Source: Volvariella volvacea V23
Taxonomy: Eukaryota; Basidiomycota; Agaricomycetes; Agaricales; Pluteaceae
Assembly: GCA_000349905.1 (NCBI GenBank)
Contig: KB722765.1
Location: forward strand, 309,699-373,698
Direction of reading: 5' to 3'
DNA: 64,000 nt
In this document: positions 52,511 to 63,873 of the stretch, piece after piece
Layout: the number at the start of each line of letters is the position of its first letter
How positions within the stretch are numbered: the stretch's first letter is position 1
Notes under the pieces: model-generated
Seen by the model: the letters and a program-made list of their open reading frames with translations, nothing else
The model's database searches: none
What the model was told of the DNA's origin: nothing
Position numbers and translations under genes: made by a program

Positions 52511-53458
52511 CTATCTATAGTATCTTTTGGAACGCTTGGCTAACAATGCGCCCACAACCTCCGTTAGCCTCTGCGTATCCCATTGCTTCATTGCGCCGTC
52601 ACACTGTAGCAAATCCAATACTACCAACTGATGCCCAACGGCTTTCATTCTACTTAAGCTATCATACAGCTTTTGAAAAAAAATTGCTCGACGCAGATTC
52701 AATTTCATCAGAGAAATAGGCTTGGATGCGAATATTCTGTAACTGCGGGCACAGAACACAGGGGATATTGGTGATCGGGGCATTGGGAAAGATGGCGGTG
52801 TATCTGATCTGTCCCGACTATGGACTTTTGGAAGACGTCCTATGAGGTTGGCTGCCCAAGTTAGCACGGAACGGGATCCAGCCTTGAGCTTGACTTTGTG
52901 GGAATTGGGAGGGGGTGGTAGCTGCGGGTCCGTACCCCTAGAAACACCGGAGGATGGTCTTCTGGGCCCTATCGCCTCGTCGCTATGAGTTAGCTCCTGA
53001 GGTAGAATTGCATCCATGAAATCGGCCGAGGTGGTGTCCACCCATAATGCCCTCAAAGTGCACATTTCAACGAAGGATGTCCTATCCAATTTCAGGAATA
53101 TCCTTTCCATTCGGCATTCATGACGCCAAGATAGTCGGACAACTTGATGCCGATTCAGTTGATGAAGAAGGGGAGAGATTACGGACTCGTAGAGGGTCTG
53201 TGACGCTAAAACAAGAAGAGGCTGAAGTTAGCAAAGGGGAGGATAGTCCATTGCCACTGACCTCCAATACGAACAGACGTACGAGACCTGTCGTACAAAG
53301 TCTTTGTACTCCCAACTGTACATCCGTGCTAGAATAAGGAATATGTGTTCGAGGATTTCTGGTGGGAGGGAATACGTTGGATTGAGTGAATTAGTGGGCA
53401 CGGAGTGAGCACGCTGAACAGGGGCAATCGGTTCTGAAGAGTGTTTGGCATGATCCAT
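52511..53458 (-). pseudogene. F-box/LRR family copy F, LRR middle deleted
   Basis: From ATG 53458 the F-box reads YSLPPEILEHIFLILARMYS ... VRQVSYVCSYWRSVAMDYPP, then LC and a TAA at 53228-53230. In the same frame, about 20 codons later, the far C-terminal family text starts: LLHQLNRHQVVRLSWRHECR, FLKLDRTSFVEMCTLRALWV and TTSADFMDAILP, ending at 52511. About 300 codons of LRR body present in copy C are missing. The stop sits at the deletion joint. A GTCAGT...TTTTAG intron-like segment covers the stop, but using it shifts the frame of the C-terminal part. Confidence 0.65.
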
Positions 53459-53783
53459 GGCTTCGGATACACTCGACGTATGGTCTTGGATTAGATAGAA
53501 AGTAAAGATTGTTCCGCGAATTTGGGCCAGGAGCGTAAGTTGAATGGGAGGATATAAGGAATTGAGTAGCGGACCGAGTCGTTGCCATCCCGCGACACTC
53601 AAACAGAAATAGCAATATCCCCATTTATCCCAATGCCTGCCATACCTACGACCTGAGAATCCAAGTAACTGTATAAATGTAGAGTCGGTATGATTTGACT
53701 CGTGTCTCGCAGATACGTGCTTAGCGTATGTTCATGGCTTTAAAGGAATGACTACAGCTAGATACAATGAAGGTGACAGCATA

Positions 53784-55216
53784 TCACAAAAGCCTATCTA
53801 CGCAGCCGAACACCACAGGAAGAGCAAACAAAACTGGAGGAACTTGTAAAAGAGTACTCGAAGATTCTTCCTCTGGGGTAGGTTGTTCGGGATCAGGATC
53901 ACTATCGTCGGCGCTGTCGTCCATTATTGGAGGACCAGAGGTTGAGGGTGTCACATTGGTTAAAAATACTGGGTAGGCATCTGCGATACTGAGTTCTTGC
54001 CATGGATTCATGCCATAGGTGCCAAGAGAAGTGGCTCGAGTCCATTCTGCATCGGTAGAAGGGAATTCCACTCCTTCTGGAGGGTTGGTGGCAGCTTCCC
54101 ATGAACTGCCCGACCTAAAGTTTTCCGTTGTACCATCTGAGTAGCGGATCTCGATGGCAACGATGAGTCCTGAAGGGCGTTCGGCGGCTGTAGCCTCAGC
54201 GGTGGCAACAAAGTAATTAGTGTGTCCGTTCAGGGGTATGTAGAAACGTTGGGCGAATCTCCAGGACTCCTCAGAGCTGGGGGGCGAGCCAACCAACTCT
54301 CCATTCAAGAAGAATCGAAATGGCCTATCCGCAGCAACGAGGACAGCGGCAGATTCCGCCGTTTTGTCTGCAGGCGTGGGTATCGTTCGTCGAAAAGCGA
54401 CCCTCGGGGCAGCGGTGTCTCCTGTCCACATCCACTCGGAATCGGAGATGGAAAGACTATTGGTCTCTGCTGGAGGAATGGAAACCCTAGTACCCCAAGG
54501 ATCAATACCGTATCGAGCAATAGCGGCTGCGGCTGGCCACTGCGAATCATCGAATTCAGACAGATAGAATAAAGCCGCAAAATTTTCCGTTGCCTTCCAG
54601 CTGGCGTCGGATGAGATTATGTCACTAGATCCATCCGTATAGTGAATCTCCACCGCACCCAAAAACGCTGCTGCTCCTGGCCCACCCACACGCGGCTCTG
54701 GTTGATTTGTCGCTCGTACAACGAATGTGTTAGAAGTGGCGTTCAATGCGAATGTGAACTTCTGTGCTTCTTGCCATACATTTTCTCTGTCCGGTGTCGC
54801 TCCAATTGGTTGTCCGTTGACGAATAGAACGAGCAGGTTGTCGGCAGTCATGACGGCAGTCGCATATTGGGCAGATTTGCCATCTGGGGTACTGAATGTC
54901 CTCCGCAGAACAATGTCGCCTACAGGTGCAACGGGAGCTTCAGGTTGAGGTGTCCAGACCCAGTACCCGGAGAAGAAGGCCGACTCTAGAGCGGGTGATA
55001 TCTCGACGCTGGTGTCACGCTTCCACAGGCTAGCTGGGACTTTATGCGTGGTTCAAGGGGAGATTTTGAAGAAAAGGGCATGGCTACGCACTAACTGCTG
55101 CGACAAAGGAGAGGCAGAGGCTCAAACAAATTAGAAGCAATCCTGCGAATACATCCGCAATGGGTGGTGAGTTGGATAGCCGAATAAGAGTTGACTTCAC
55201 CTCGCAGAGATTGCAT
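53784..55216 (-). CDS. Secreted protein with two tandem beta-sandwich-like repeats and GPI-type tail
   Basis: A 16-nt first exon (55201-55216) and a second exon give a signal peptide (MQSLRGLLLICLSLCLSFVA). A third exon begins PASLWKRDTSVEISPALES. Two similar units follow: ADNLLVLFVNGQPIGATPD ... EIHYTDGSSDII ... WKATENF, and AADRPFRFFLNGELVGSPPS ... EIRYSDGTTENFRSGSSW. Each has a V/FxLNGxxxG turn followed by an E-I-x-Y-x-DG strand, as in galactose-binding-like jelly-roll domains. A Pro/Glu/Ser spacer and hydrophobic C-terminus (VPPVLFALPVVFGCVDRLL) suggest a GPI anchor. Carbohydrate binding at the cell surface is a guess from the fold pattern. Splice ends are good (GTGAAG/CAG, GTGCGT/AAG). 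Confidence 0.65.
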
Positions 55217-56342
55217 TGCTAGTAAATGAGTGGAAGAGAATTCTGAGGTTTCTCATGATGAGTGTCGTGGATTTATTCAGAGAGATCCAGGTCCCATCAG
55301 CCATCAGCCAAGCTCACCGCGCAGCACGAATGTCAGGGTTGTGTGACAAGCGTGTCACGCTCTGTGTTACGGTGGCATTCTCTTCCTCCCAAACTTGTAC
55401 ATACCGGGCACTAGCGCTTCAAGTTGTCCTGTGGTGCAAATCCTACGTCTTGGAAGATATAAGAAAATGGAGCTGTCAGGGAGGTGCATGCATGCAAGTT
55501 CAAGCAGCTACAGCCTCGTGAGTTTACCGATTGCGCTGATACATGACGAGTGCTATAACAGAGCGGCTATAACTTATGGTATCCGAGCATCTCTGTGCTT
55601 TGGACGTAAAACGATCTAACTCGCATATCCTAGGCCAGTTAAGGCTCTTTCCCAGATTCATACAGTTCTTTATTCTGTAGGAGCCGCGAGGAATGCTGGA
55701 GAGGCCGAAAGCACGCCCACTGGTCTGCGCCTGGATGATGCAATTATCCCTCGTTTCCGGGTCATGGGCCGACCCACACCCTGATACAGAGAAAAGTATT
55801 GCTTAAATGACCTACATAGCTGCGGCTGATGGACCGAAGTCTTTCCAAGCGTTTTGGGGGGGATGATCAACGAGATCCCATGCGCATGCGCTTGCATGAC
55901 TGCAATATCTGTTGTGCGACGACCGCATTGAGCGATGGTATGCCACTATGACCTCAAGTTAGGTCTCGACGTCATAATATACAAAGCGAATGCATCCCGA
56001 CCCTTGCACCTCTAAAGGCCCTTTCATTGCACCACTACCAACGCGGCTAGCGCGGGGTGGGTACCACAATGCCACACCAATCCATCATTACGCTATTAGT
56101 AGGAATTAAATTAAGGAGGTATATAAACCAATCTATAGTACCATTCATCTCAGAACATTACACTTCGCCTTCTTGCTCACCTTATCATCTGTTATGATTT
56201 TCTCTGAAACCCAATATTCAACATACAGTATGCCATCTTCGTTGTAGGATTGAGGCCTCCACTAACTCATCGCAGAGAAATCCACCATCTCCCTCATGCA
56301 CTTTCACCTTCCCATGCCGCTAGGTGCCACCCCTCCCCACTC
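55217..56342. other. Intergenic; TATA box at 56120-56126
   Basis: No supported gene in the first 900 bp. TATATAAA at 56119-56126 lies about 220 bp before the small gene at 56343, which suggests a long leader or an intron in the 5' untranslated region. Confidence 0.4.
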
Positions 56343-56741
56343 ATGTCGAGCATCCCAGGCGTGATTGGTGAGAAGGTGTCCCCACGTTCACAGAACTTGG
56401 TCCAGGACAGCCACTCCTTGCCGCCTTATCTCAGAGCGTTATTCGAACCCGTTTATTCAAGAGTCCTTCAACTTAAATTCCGTATCTCCCACATACCTAG
56501 TTATCATCCAGCAGACCAGCAAGATTGGGAGGCGAGATGGATCGACGAGTGGTGTCAGGCCGAGGATGTATTGCAGGAGGTCATTGCTGAGCTTAAGGGG
56601 TTGAATGAAGCCACATTGCCCGAAAAACAGGGAGAAATGTCTGTCTCAGACTTACAACGGTTGCGTGGATATCAACAGAGGTTGTTCGAGGAAGTTAGCT
56701 CATGTGAAGCTGCTCTTTCTCGAACGGTGATTATTGAGTAG
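56343..56741 (+). CDS. Small protein of unknown function (132 aa)
   Basis: The frame from ATG 56343 reads MSSIPGVIGEKVSPRSQNLV and then mostly helical text (PYLRALFEPVYSRVLQLKF, EDVLQEVIAELKGLNEATL, SDLQRLRGYQQRLFEEVSSC). It has no signal peptide or membrane segment. A TATA box lies upstream. I recognise no family; the codon pattern and helical periodicity favour a real gene, but it may be missing a 5' exon. Confidence 0.4.
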   Translation: MSSIPGVIGEKVSPRSQNLVQDSHSLPPYLRALFEPVYSRVLQLKFRISHIPSYHPADQQDWEARWIDEWCQAEDVLQEVIAELKGLNEATLPEKQGEMSVSDLQRLRGYQQRLFEEVSSCEAALSRTVIIE

Positions 56742-57521
56742 GGTATGACTAGGGTGCTGGCATAGCTTACTATAGGCATTCTGAAAGTTGCTCATCCATT
56801 CATAGCTACTATAATAAGCATGCCATGGAAGAGTGAGGCACTGCCAGTGCTGCAATATCACTATCATTATAAAGGCTTGGGAAATATAGATTAATACAGC
56901 TATTACATCTGTCATGAGTATTCTGTGAATTTCTATTTATGAGGTGTAGATAGGCAGTAGTGGTATATGCACTGACCAGCAGCCTCTCATGATGAAACCG
57001 AAGCTAAGAGTTCAAACTCAGTGCAAGTTTGTTTGCTTACTATATGCTTCAGTTCTGGCCTATGGAGGTATGCCGTGGGAAGAGAGTCAAGGACTGCTGG
57101 AGTTGGCCAGATTCAGTCACACATCAGTACACATCACACCACATCATCGGGATCAGTGCGGTTTTGCTTATCCCACCTCTCCAACTTACCTGATAGTACT
57201 CCTTTAGCTTTCCCTACCTTTCCTAACCTACTAATAAAATACCCTTTTAGGGTACAACTATCTGTGAGCCCAATCAAATATGAGATGTCTCCATGCACAA
57301 AAAGGCAAAACCTACGCTGATGGTGCTGATGAAAGGTGGAGAACATTGAACTACATTCTCAGCCTAGGGACAACTGTAGTTTTAAGGTACGCGTTACGTA
57401 ACCTCGCTTATATAATCTTCGCTCATTGGCTAGTGGAGGGTATAAAAGACCTTGAACTGTTGATGAGGAAAATGAAATCCTACCACTTCTCTTTGTACCT
57501 GCCAGTGATATTTGCCACATA
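56742..57521. other. Intergenic leading to the SET gene; TATA box at 57441-57447
   Basis: No supported gene. TATAAAA at 57441-57447 lies 81 bp upstream of ATG 57522, a typical promoter position. Confidence 0.45.
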
Positions 57522-60500
57522 ATGCCCAGCATGCATTCACCAGGACCTCAATGGGAAACCATCAGAGGTATTCCAACTTGCTAAGACACCATGGAACCTG
57601 CTGACCCCATCTCTAACAGAACCATCATCCTCCAGAGCCAGTTCAGTTTCTGATGTCACTGCAGCTACGCCAGGCACAATCGACTTCCCTACTCGAGGTC
57701 TTGATAAATCATCTTCGGCGGTCAGGAAACGTAAGGGTGATGCTGACGCTGGCGATGTGATGGCAAAGAGGTCAAAGCCTTTGAGTGCCGAAGAGCGCGT
57801 GGCTAGTCCCGCCAACGATGCTTCCAAATCGCCTTCAGCGAATGGTGCGTTTATCGATGCGTTTCCACAATTTCTATCGTAAACATTGTGCACCAGGCAT
57901 GCGAAAGCATACCAAATCGAGCCTATCCCCACCCCTCTCTGGGCCTTCTTCTAACCAGCAGATTGCGAGGGGTTCGCGCTTATCTCTCCCGACACCACAA
58001 CTGCTCTCACCAACCGGCGGCGCGAGTAACGATGCCAGCAAGTCTTCAGCTACAACCACTAGGCTTGCATCTGTCAAGAAGGAGTTAAATAGTCCTAATG
58101 CTCTGAGGAGGGTTTCTCTGGATGATTATTTCAGTGTTAGTGGTGCCAAAGATGGAAAGCCAAAGACTGGTGCGCCTATGATTGCTTTTTTCTCGAAATG
58201 ACCCCAATTCAACCTGGTCCTCCATAGCGAGTTATCGACGGATGACCATTGGTTCCACAAGCACAGCGACTTCGCAGAATCCTATCGTTATCTCATCTGA
58301 CGAAGACGAGACGCCTAAACACGCTCTGAAAAAGCCCCCTTCATCCATCATACCCAACCCACCTCAATGTCGCCAGGCGGTGAGCAAGAGAGCAATAGCG
58401 CCCCTAGGCAAGAAGAACGCGCATATATCTACCTCTAAACCATCGGACACATCTCAACCAACCCCTCGCGAAGTTATAGAACTTCCGAATACCTCAGATT
58501 CAGAGGGTTCAGATAGTTCGTCCTCTTCATCGGTGAAGATCACGTCGGTGAAACTTGCACCACAGCGACCTCAGCTCGCGCGAAAACGGACTGGTGGCAA
58601 GCGTCGGTCACCTCTCGATCGTCATGCTCTCCGCAGCGACGCTCCAGTCAGAACCGGTGGCATGGATGGTGAAGATCCGAGTTCATCTTCGGCAGAAGAT
58701 GAGATGGATATCGACGAGAGCGAGGAAACTACGAGGACCAACTCCAGGAATCCATGGAAAGCTTTCAGCGCGAACCGTAGAAAATCCGGTGATGGAGCTA
58801 CAGATGATGCGACCTCGAAGTCAGGTGATATTGATATGACTGGATTACAAGACGCCCTGGGTGCAATTCCCGGGAGCTCAAAGCAGCAAGCTGTTGGTCA
58901 AATCAAGTCCAAGTCTAAGCAACTTCCATTGTCATCTAGCAAATCCAATCAACAAAAGGACTCACTCGGGAGTACATCTAATGCTTCAAAGTTATCCACG
59001 AGAGGGCCTAACCCGATATTGACGCAAGCGAGAAGGTCTGACTTGCAATCCCTGGCTGAAGCTATCAATAAAGCCGGGAAGCAAAATGTCACGCACGAGC
59101 AAGCAACCATGAAAAGGAAATCAAGTCGCATTACTAGTAAGTACCGTCTTCGGAGTATTCACATGTTTGCTGATCTATATATGGATCAGGCCGTGAGGTG
59201 ACTCAGTCTCGTGCGTCCTCTACATCGGATGGGGACGAACTGAACATCGGATCGTCCACAACTTCGAGAGTTACCTCGGTTACCTCCAAAACCACGTTCA
59301 GTAGCGGGCGCCAACACTCTTCAGCAGCGCTTAGAGCCCGCCGAAACCTGGGCATAAAACCAGGTTATTCAAGGGAGCAAGGGAATACCACTCCTGCTAC
59401 GCAACGCTCTGATGGAGATGACAACGCATCGAGTGGAAGTGCACGCCAGCTCACAACGGAGCAACCTCCAGATGGCGTGCTCGTGGACAAAGGGAAGCGG
59501 AAGGTGAAGGAAGGGTCTGAGGGGACTAGCTCGTCATTTACCCGCGCCTCTCAACCAGAAGCAGGCGGTGATACTCGGGCTCATTCGGATGCCGAAATGT
59601 CGGACCCCGGTGCTTTTGAAGATCGGATGAGTGATCCACAAGGAGTTCTCGTCCCCGAGGTTCGTATGCGATATATATTGCGTCTCCTGTGCTTAAACGC
59701 CCTCCTGTCCTCTAGAGTGACGAAGAATATACGGAAGCCGATTCCCCAAATCGCACCTCAGCGGATGACGGTGATGCGGACCAGTCACTCCGCCCTCGAC
59801 ATACCAGAAAGGCACTTCCTAAAGGAAGTTACATCGTACCCCCACCGGACGAATTAAACTCTCTCGCTTCTCCCCCGGACTCTACTCGCTCTACGCCCTC
59901 ATTCATTGCGGATGATACCCCTCTTTTGACAAGCCGCGAGTTCGGCGGATACACGTCTATCACCTTTATGGACCATAGGCGCGCAATTCTGGCATCACCT
60001 CCGAAGTACCATCGTTCGGCCGACCTACCACACGCGCTACAAGACCAGATGAATTGGATGATTGAGAACAACCCCTACAATCTAAGGGGAACGCGGCACG
60101 TCTTCGAAGCGGCGATCTTCGAGAATACAATGGAAGACGAACCCGAAGCCCCGGCGATTGAGATAATCAACGACGTGGATACGGAGGTCACTCCGCCATG
60201 GGAGTTCTACTACTCGAATAAAATGTGGCATGCCGAGGGTGTTCCACCACCTGATATTGCTGGGTTGGTCGGTTGCGACTGTGTTGGGAGATGCGATCCA
60301 CGGAGCAAGACATGCAAATGCCTGCAAAGGCAGAGGGAGTTTAGTGGAGAAATAAGCCCTGATTTTGCATATGATGCAAGAGGGAAGTTGAAGACACCAG
60401 ACTACCCGATCTTTGAATGCAACACACTGTGTGGTTGTAGTGAAGACTGTAGGAACAGGGTAAGTGTATCTGAATCATAAGTCCAACTATGTTGATTCAT

Positions 60501-61344
60501 GGCAATCTGTTAGGTGGTGCAACATGGCCGGCAGGTAGCACTATGCATAAAAAAGACAGAATTCAAAGGATGGGGTAAGTGAATTTTCTTAATATGGCCC
60601 AGCATGAAGAGCTTAGTATTTTTTTGACTAGGTGTCTTTGCCATGAAAAAAATCTTAGCAGGTAGCTTCATTGGCATTTATGCTGGTGAAATATTAACAG
60701 ATGCTCAAGGAGAGGAGCGTGGCAAGTAAGTAATATTCTTGACCAGGTTATTTTGATCACTGATGTTTTTTAGAATTTATGATTCCATTGGAAGAACATA
60801 TCTCTTTGACATTGACTTTCATCACTTGCGAGAGGGCACAAACTGGGATACCAAGTATGTGGTTGATGCATACCATGCTGGCAATGTGAGTTTACCTGTT
60901 AAATAATACTGACCATTTATTTATGCTCTACTTTGCACATCAGTTTACTCGATTTCTAGTAAGTGTAGTCTTTACCAAGCTTTTGGCCTATTGGTACTTA
61001 TTGGTTTTGTGCAGAACCACTCTTGTGATCCCAACAGTGCACTATATCCTTGCTATATTGATGAAGGCAATATTGATAAGCCTCTTCTTGCAATATTTGC
61101 AACTCGGGACATAGAAGCAGATGAAGAAATTTGTTTCTCTTACTTTGGTGATGTTGATGCAGAAGATGACTCTGATGAAGGTGAAATTTATGTACTCTCA
61201 CCACCACCTGGATCAGATGCAGCTATGACTACAGTTATGAGTGGCAAGTCAATGACCACCACCATGACTGTAACAAAGAAGAAGTCAGGCTATGGCAGAT
61301 GTAATTGTGGGGCTAGAAATTGTACTGGAAAGTTCTTTTTTTAA
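57522..61344 (+). CDS. Suv39/Clr4-type histone H3K9 methyltransferase, pre-SET/SET/post-SET (1,092 aa)
   Basis: Eleven exons (46, 225, 273, 909, 470, 744, 61, 94, 112, 15 and 330 nt) give 3,279 nt exactly in frame. Residues 1 to about 700 are disordered, with a SUMO-interaction-like NPIVISSDEDE. The pre-SET zinc cluster follows (VGCDCVGRCDPRSKTCKC ... FECNTLCGCSEDCRNR). Then comes the SET domain: KGWGVFAMKKILAGSFIGIY with AGEI, YLFDIDFHH, VDAYHAGN, FLNHSCDPNS (cofactor and active-site loop) and EICFSYFGD. The post-SET is CNCGARNCTGKFF, with three cysteines. This is the architecture of enzymes that place H3K9 methylation for heterochromatin. The exons after 60,460 are much more AT-rich and CpG-poor than those before. 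A 15-nt exon (60944-60958) precedes NHSCDPN. Confidence 0.9.
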
Positions 61345-63153
61345 GTGTGCATTTTCTGTTTGGAATAGTAAAATATATTCTATTAATGATTAAAAAGCTT
61401 TGATGGCTTGTAATAAAATATTTTCTGTTTCTAGCAATGAGAATATTCAAGCTTATTGGAATTTAAGGTATATTTAACTATAATGCTTTTTTTGTAGCAA
61501 TATTCTAGTTACTAATTTTCAATTTGTTTTTGGACTTTGTCTTCTTTTAGTAGTTACAACTTTGGTAACTGCTTTTTTTCCCCCTTCATTTGATAAAACA
61601 TATGTATATTCTAGCTTACATATAATTATTTCATTCTATTTTATTTTTATTGTGCTTTTTGGTAAGTACTAGTTACAGTAATTTCAATATCACTAAGTAT
61701 ATATAAGTCTGACCTTGTTATAGCTTTCTCTCCAGTTACATCACACTGTATCTTTGTCCTATATTTTGTAGATCATCTGAACAGAGTATAGTCTTGTTTA
61801 TTTAAGTGATCACAGTTGTTCTCAGTGAGTTCTTCATAGCCAGCAGGATTATAGTATCTTATCTTGTTTTCTTTTTTTATCTCATTTAGTTATTACATGA
61901 GCATTATTTTCTCTATTAGGCAGTAGATGCACATATAATAGGCTTACTCATTCATGGTTTATGTATACAAGAAGCTTATATATTTATTTTATAATTTTTT
62001 TATTCTAGCCACATTTATGCATAGTATCATAAATACCTATAAATACTTCACTTTCAGATAGCATAATTCTTAGCTTGGCTTTTTTTTTTTGCCCCTTATA
62101 TTGTCTCTATAAAGACTTGCTTCTTCTTAGTGGCATCTTTGGTAGTGTAATTAATTTAGTTCTAAAACTGGCCTCTTATCCCTATTATTTTTACTTGACC
62201 TCAAGACTAATATGCTAAGGAGTTGCATCTTAATATATATACATTGTGACAGTGATCTATTTGGTTGCCTAATTTTTTGTTTTTTTTGTCTTGCATCTTT
62301 TTTTAGTAGCTACAGTGTCTTTCTCTATTTAGTAGTATATAATATATCTATGGCTTATGTATTTATAGCTTGCATATATCACAGCTTATATATACTTTTT
62401 TTTTCCATCTTTTTGTCTTCTCAACTGCTTTCTAATTAGTGTTATAAATACTTATATAAACTTTTACTTTTAATAGCACAATATCTTTGTTTTTTATTAT
62501 TATTCATATTTAGTAAAACTAAAACAATGTGATTATCTTTTATTAATATTTTATCTACTTAGTAATTTACTAGGTTATTGCCCCCAATACCTTTTATGAC
62601 TTTAAGTTTAATGTATTCAAAAGGTTATCCTAACAATTCTGACTAAAATAGCTTTTTTTTTAAAGCAAAAGCAAAAAGATTATGTTATTCATAATAATTT
62701 ATAAGCTTGTAGCATTATGTTTTCTATTTGGTAATAATAATAACAGAATGACAAGGTATAAATAGGCTGCTTGCAAGTGTTAAAACAAACTCATAGTACT
62801 AGCCCTTCTTTTGAAAAGTACCAACCTTAATCTGGTCTTTTTTTAAATTAGCTTTCTTACTTCTACTCTAATCCCAAAGTCTTTGAGACATATTATAGTA
62901 AGTAACAAGTTTTTAATATCTTTTCTCTTCTACTTCCTGGGAGAAAAAATAGTGTATTCACATTTCTGAAGTACTAGCTATGTGTCAGGAATTGTAAAAT
63001 AGGTGTTTTTTATTTTTCATCACATGGTCACACCACAATATAAATAGCCCACAATGATCCCAAGTTCACATCAATAACCCACCAAATAAACATGCCTTGC
63101 CACAAAGTCCACTTTGGCCACTACCAAAACCTCCTCAACACCAATGTAGATGA
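61106..63153. other. AT-rich, CpG-free block
   Basis: Reading through the block I find no CG dinucleotide between 61105 and 63154, about 2 kb, while CpG is common in the rest of the window. The plus strand is T-rich with loosely recurring words such as AGCTTATATAT, TTAGTAGYTAC and ATAAATACTTN. From 61345 to about 63090 no gene is supported. The block starts inside the last exon of the histone methyltransferase gene. It resembles old, methylation-mutated repeat DNA, but no transposon protein remains readable. Confidence 0.7.
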
Positions 63154-63423
63154 CGAGGACATCTACAACCAGATAGATGGCATATGGTTTGAGGTAATGG
63201 TGAATTACGTTATCAGAGGAAATTCGACATGAAAGGAGATGTGGTATTTCCCACTACTACAAAAGATGATGAAGACGGAGAAAGGCATTAGATGGGTATT
63301 AACTCTCAAGTTCCCAGAAATGGAAGCTTATCCCAAGCACTTCCAGATGCACCAGCACAAGGGAGAATTCGTGTGGGTCAAGGATATAACCATAGACCCC
63401 ATGGAACAACAACCAGAGTAATT
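63092..63423 (+). CDS. Small unknown gene, two exons, tentative
   Basis: TATAAATA at 63040-63047 precedes ATG 63092. The first exon reads MPCHKVHFGHYQNLLNTNVD and on to DGIWFE, followed by GTAATG. A second exon, after AAAG at 63233 or at 63264, reads KTEKGIRWVLTLKFPEMEAY, FQMHQHKGEFVWVKDITI and DPMEQQPE, with a stop at 63423. A further open stretch (63480-63716, NPNPWFTTTDNS ... TIVTTMYYT) could be another exon if the stop is bypassed by splicing. I recognise no family. Confidence 0.35.
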
Positions 63424-63873
63424 GAATCTCCACTTTAAACCCACTGAACCAAAGTAGTGGATTGGCACCAATAAAATCACAGATCTATCAGAATGACATT
63501 CCAGAAAACCCAAACCCTTGGTTCACAACAACCGACAACTCCATTGCCATCAAAATGACAAGGCTATGGAAAATCCTCTCACAAGGTTATGGGGAATCCC
63601 ATTGTAGGGACACTATCACAATGGAGCTCTGTACCTGCCTTCTACCATCAGATTCTGATAGCAAGTGGCATGCCATCAAACCAAGGACAATAGTTACAAC
63701 TATGTACTATACTTAGAACAAAGAACACTCCATATATAGTCTAATGTGTAAATTAGTAAGACGGCTGGAACTATTCAGTCCTTGTGTATATAAACCAGGA
63801 GAAACCCAGTCAAAAGTCCTCAGCTTCAACTTGGTTTAAACTCTTGAGTTCTACCATCTCATCCATCACTCTA

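Noticed and set aside
53170..53287. Intron covering the stop in F-box copy F
   Set aside because: GTCAGT...TTTTAG looks good, but removal of 56 nt puts the conserved C-terminal text out of frame.
60460..61344. Horizontal transfer or assembly chimera as explanation for the AT-rich SET exons
   Set aside because: All splice phases and domain order continue smoothly across the joint, so a chimera is unlikely; transfer of half a gene is possible but nothing in the sequence requires it.
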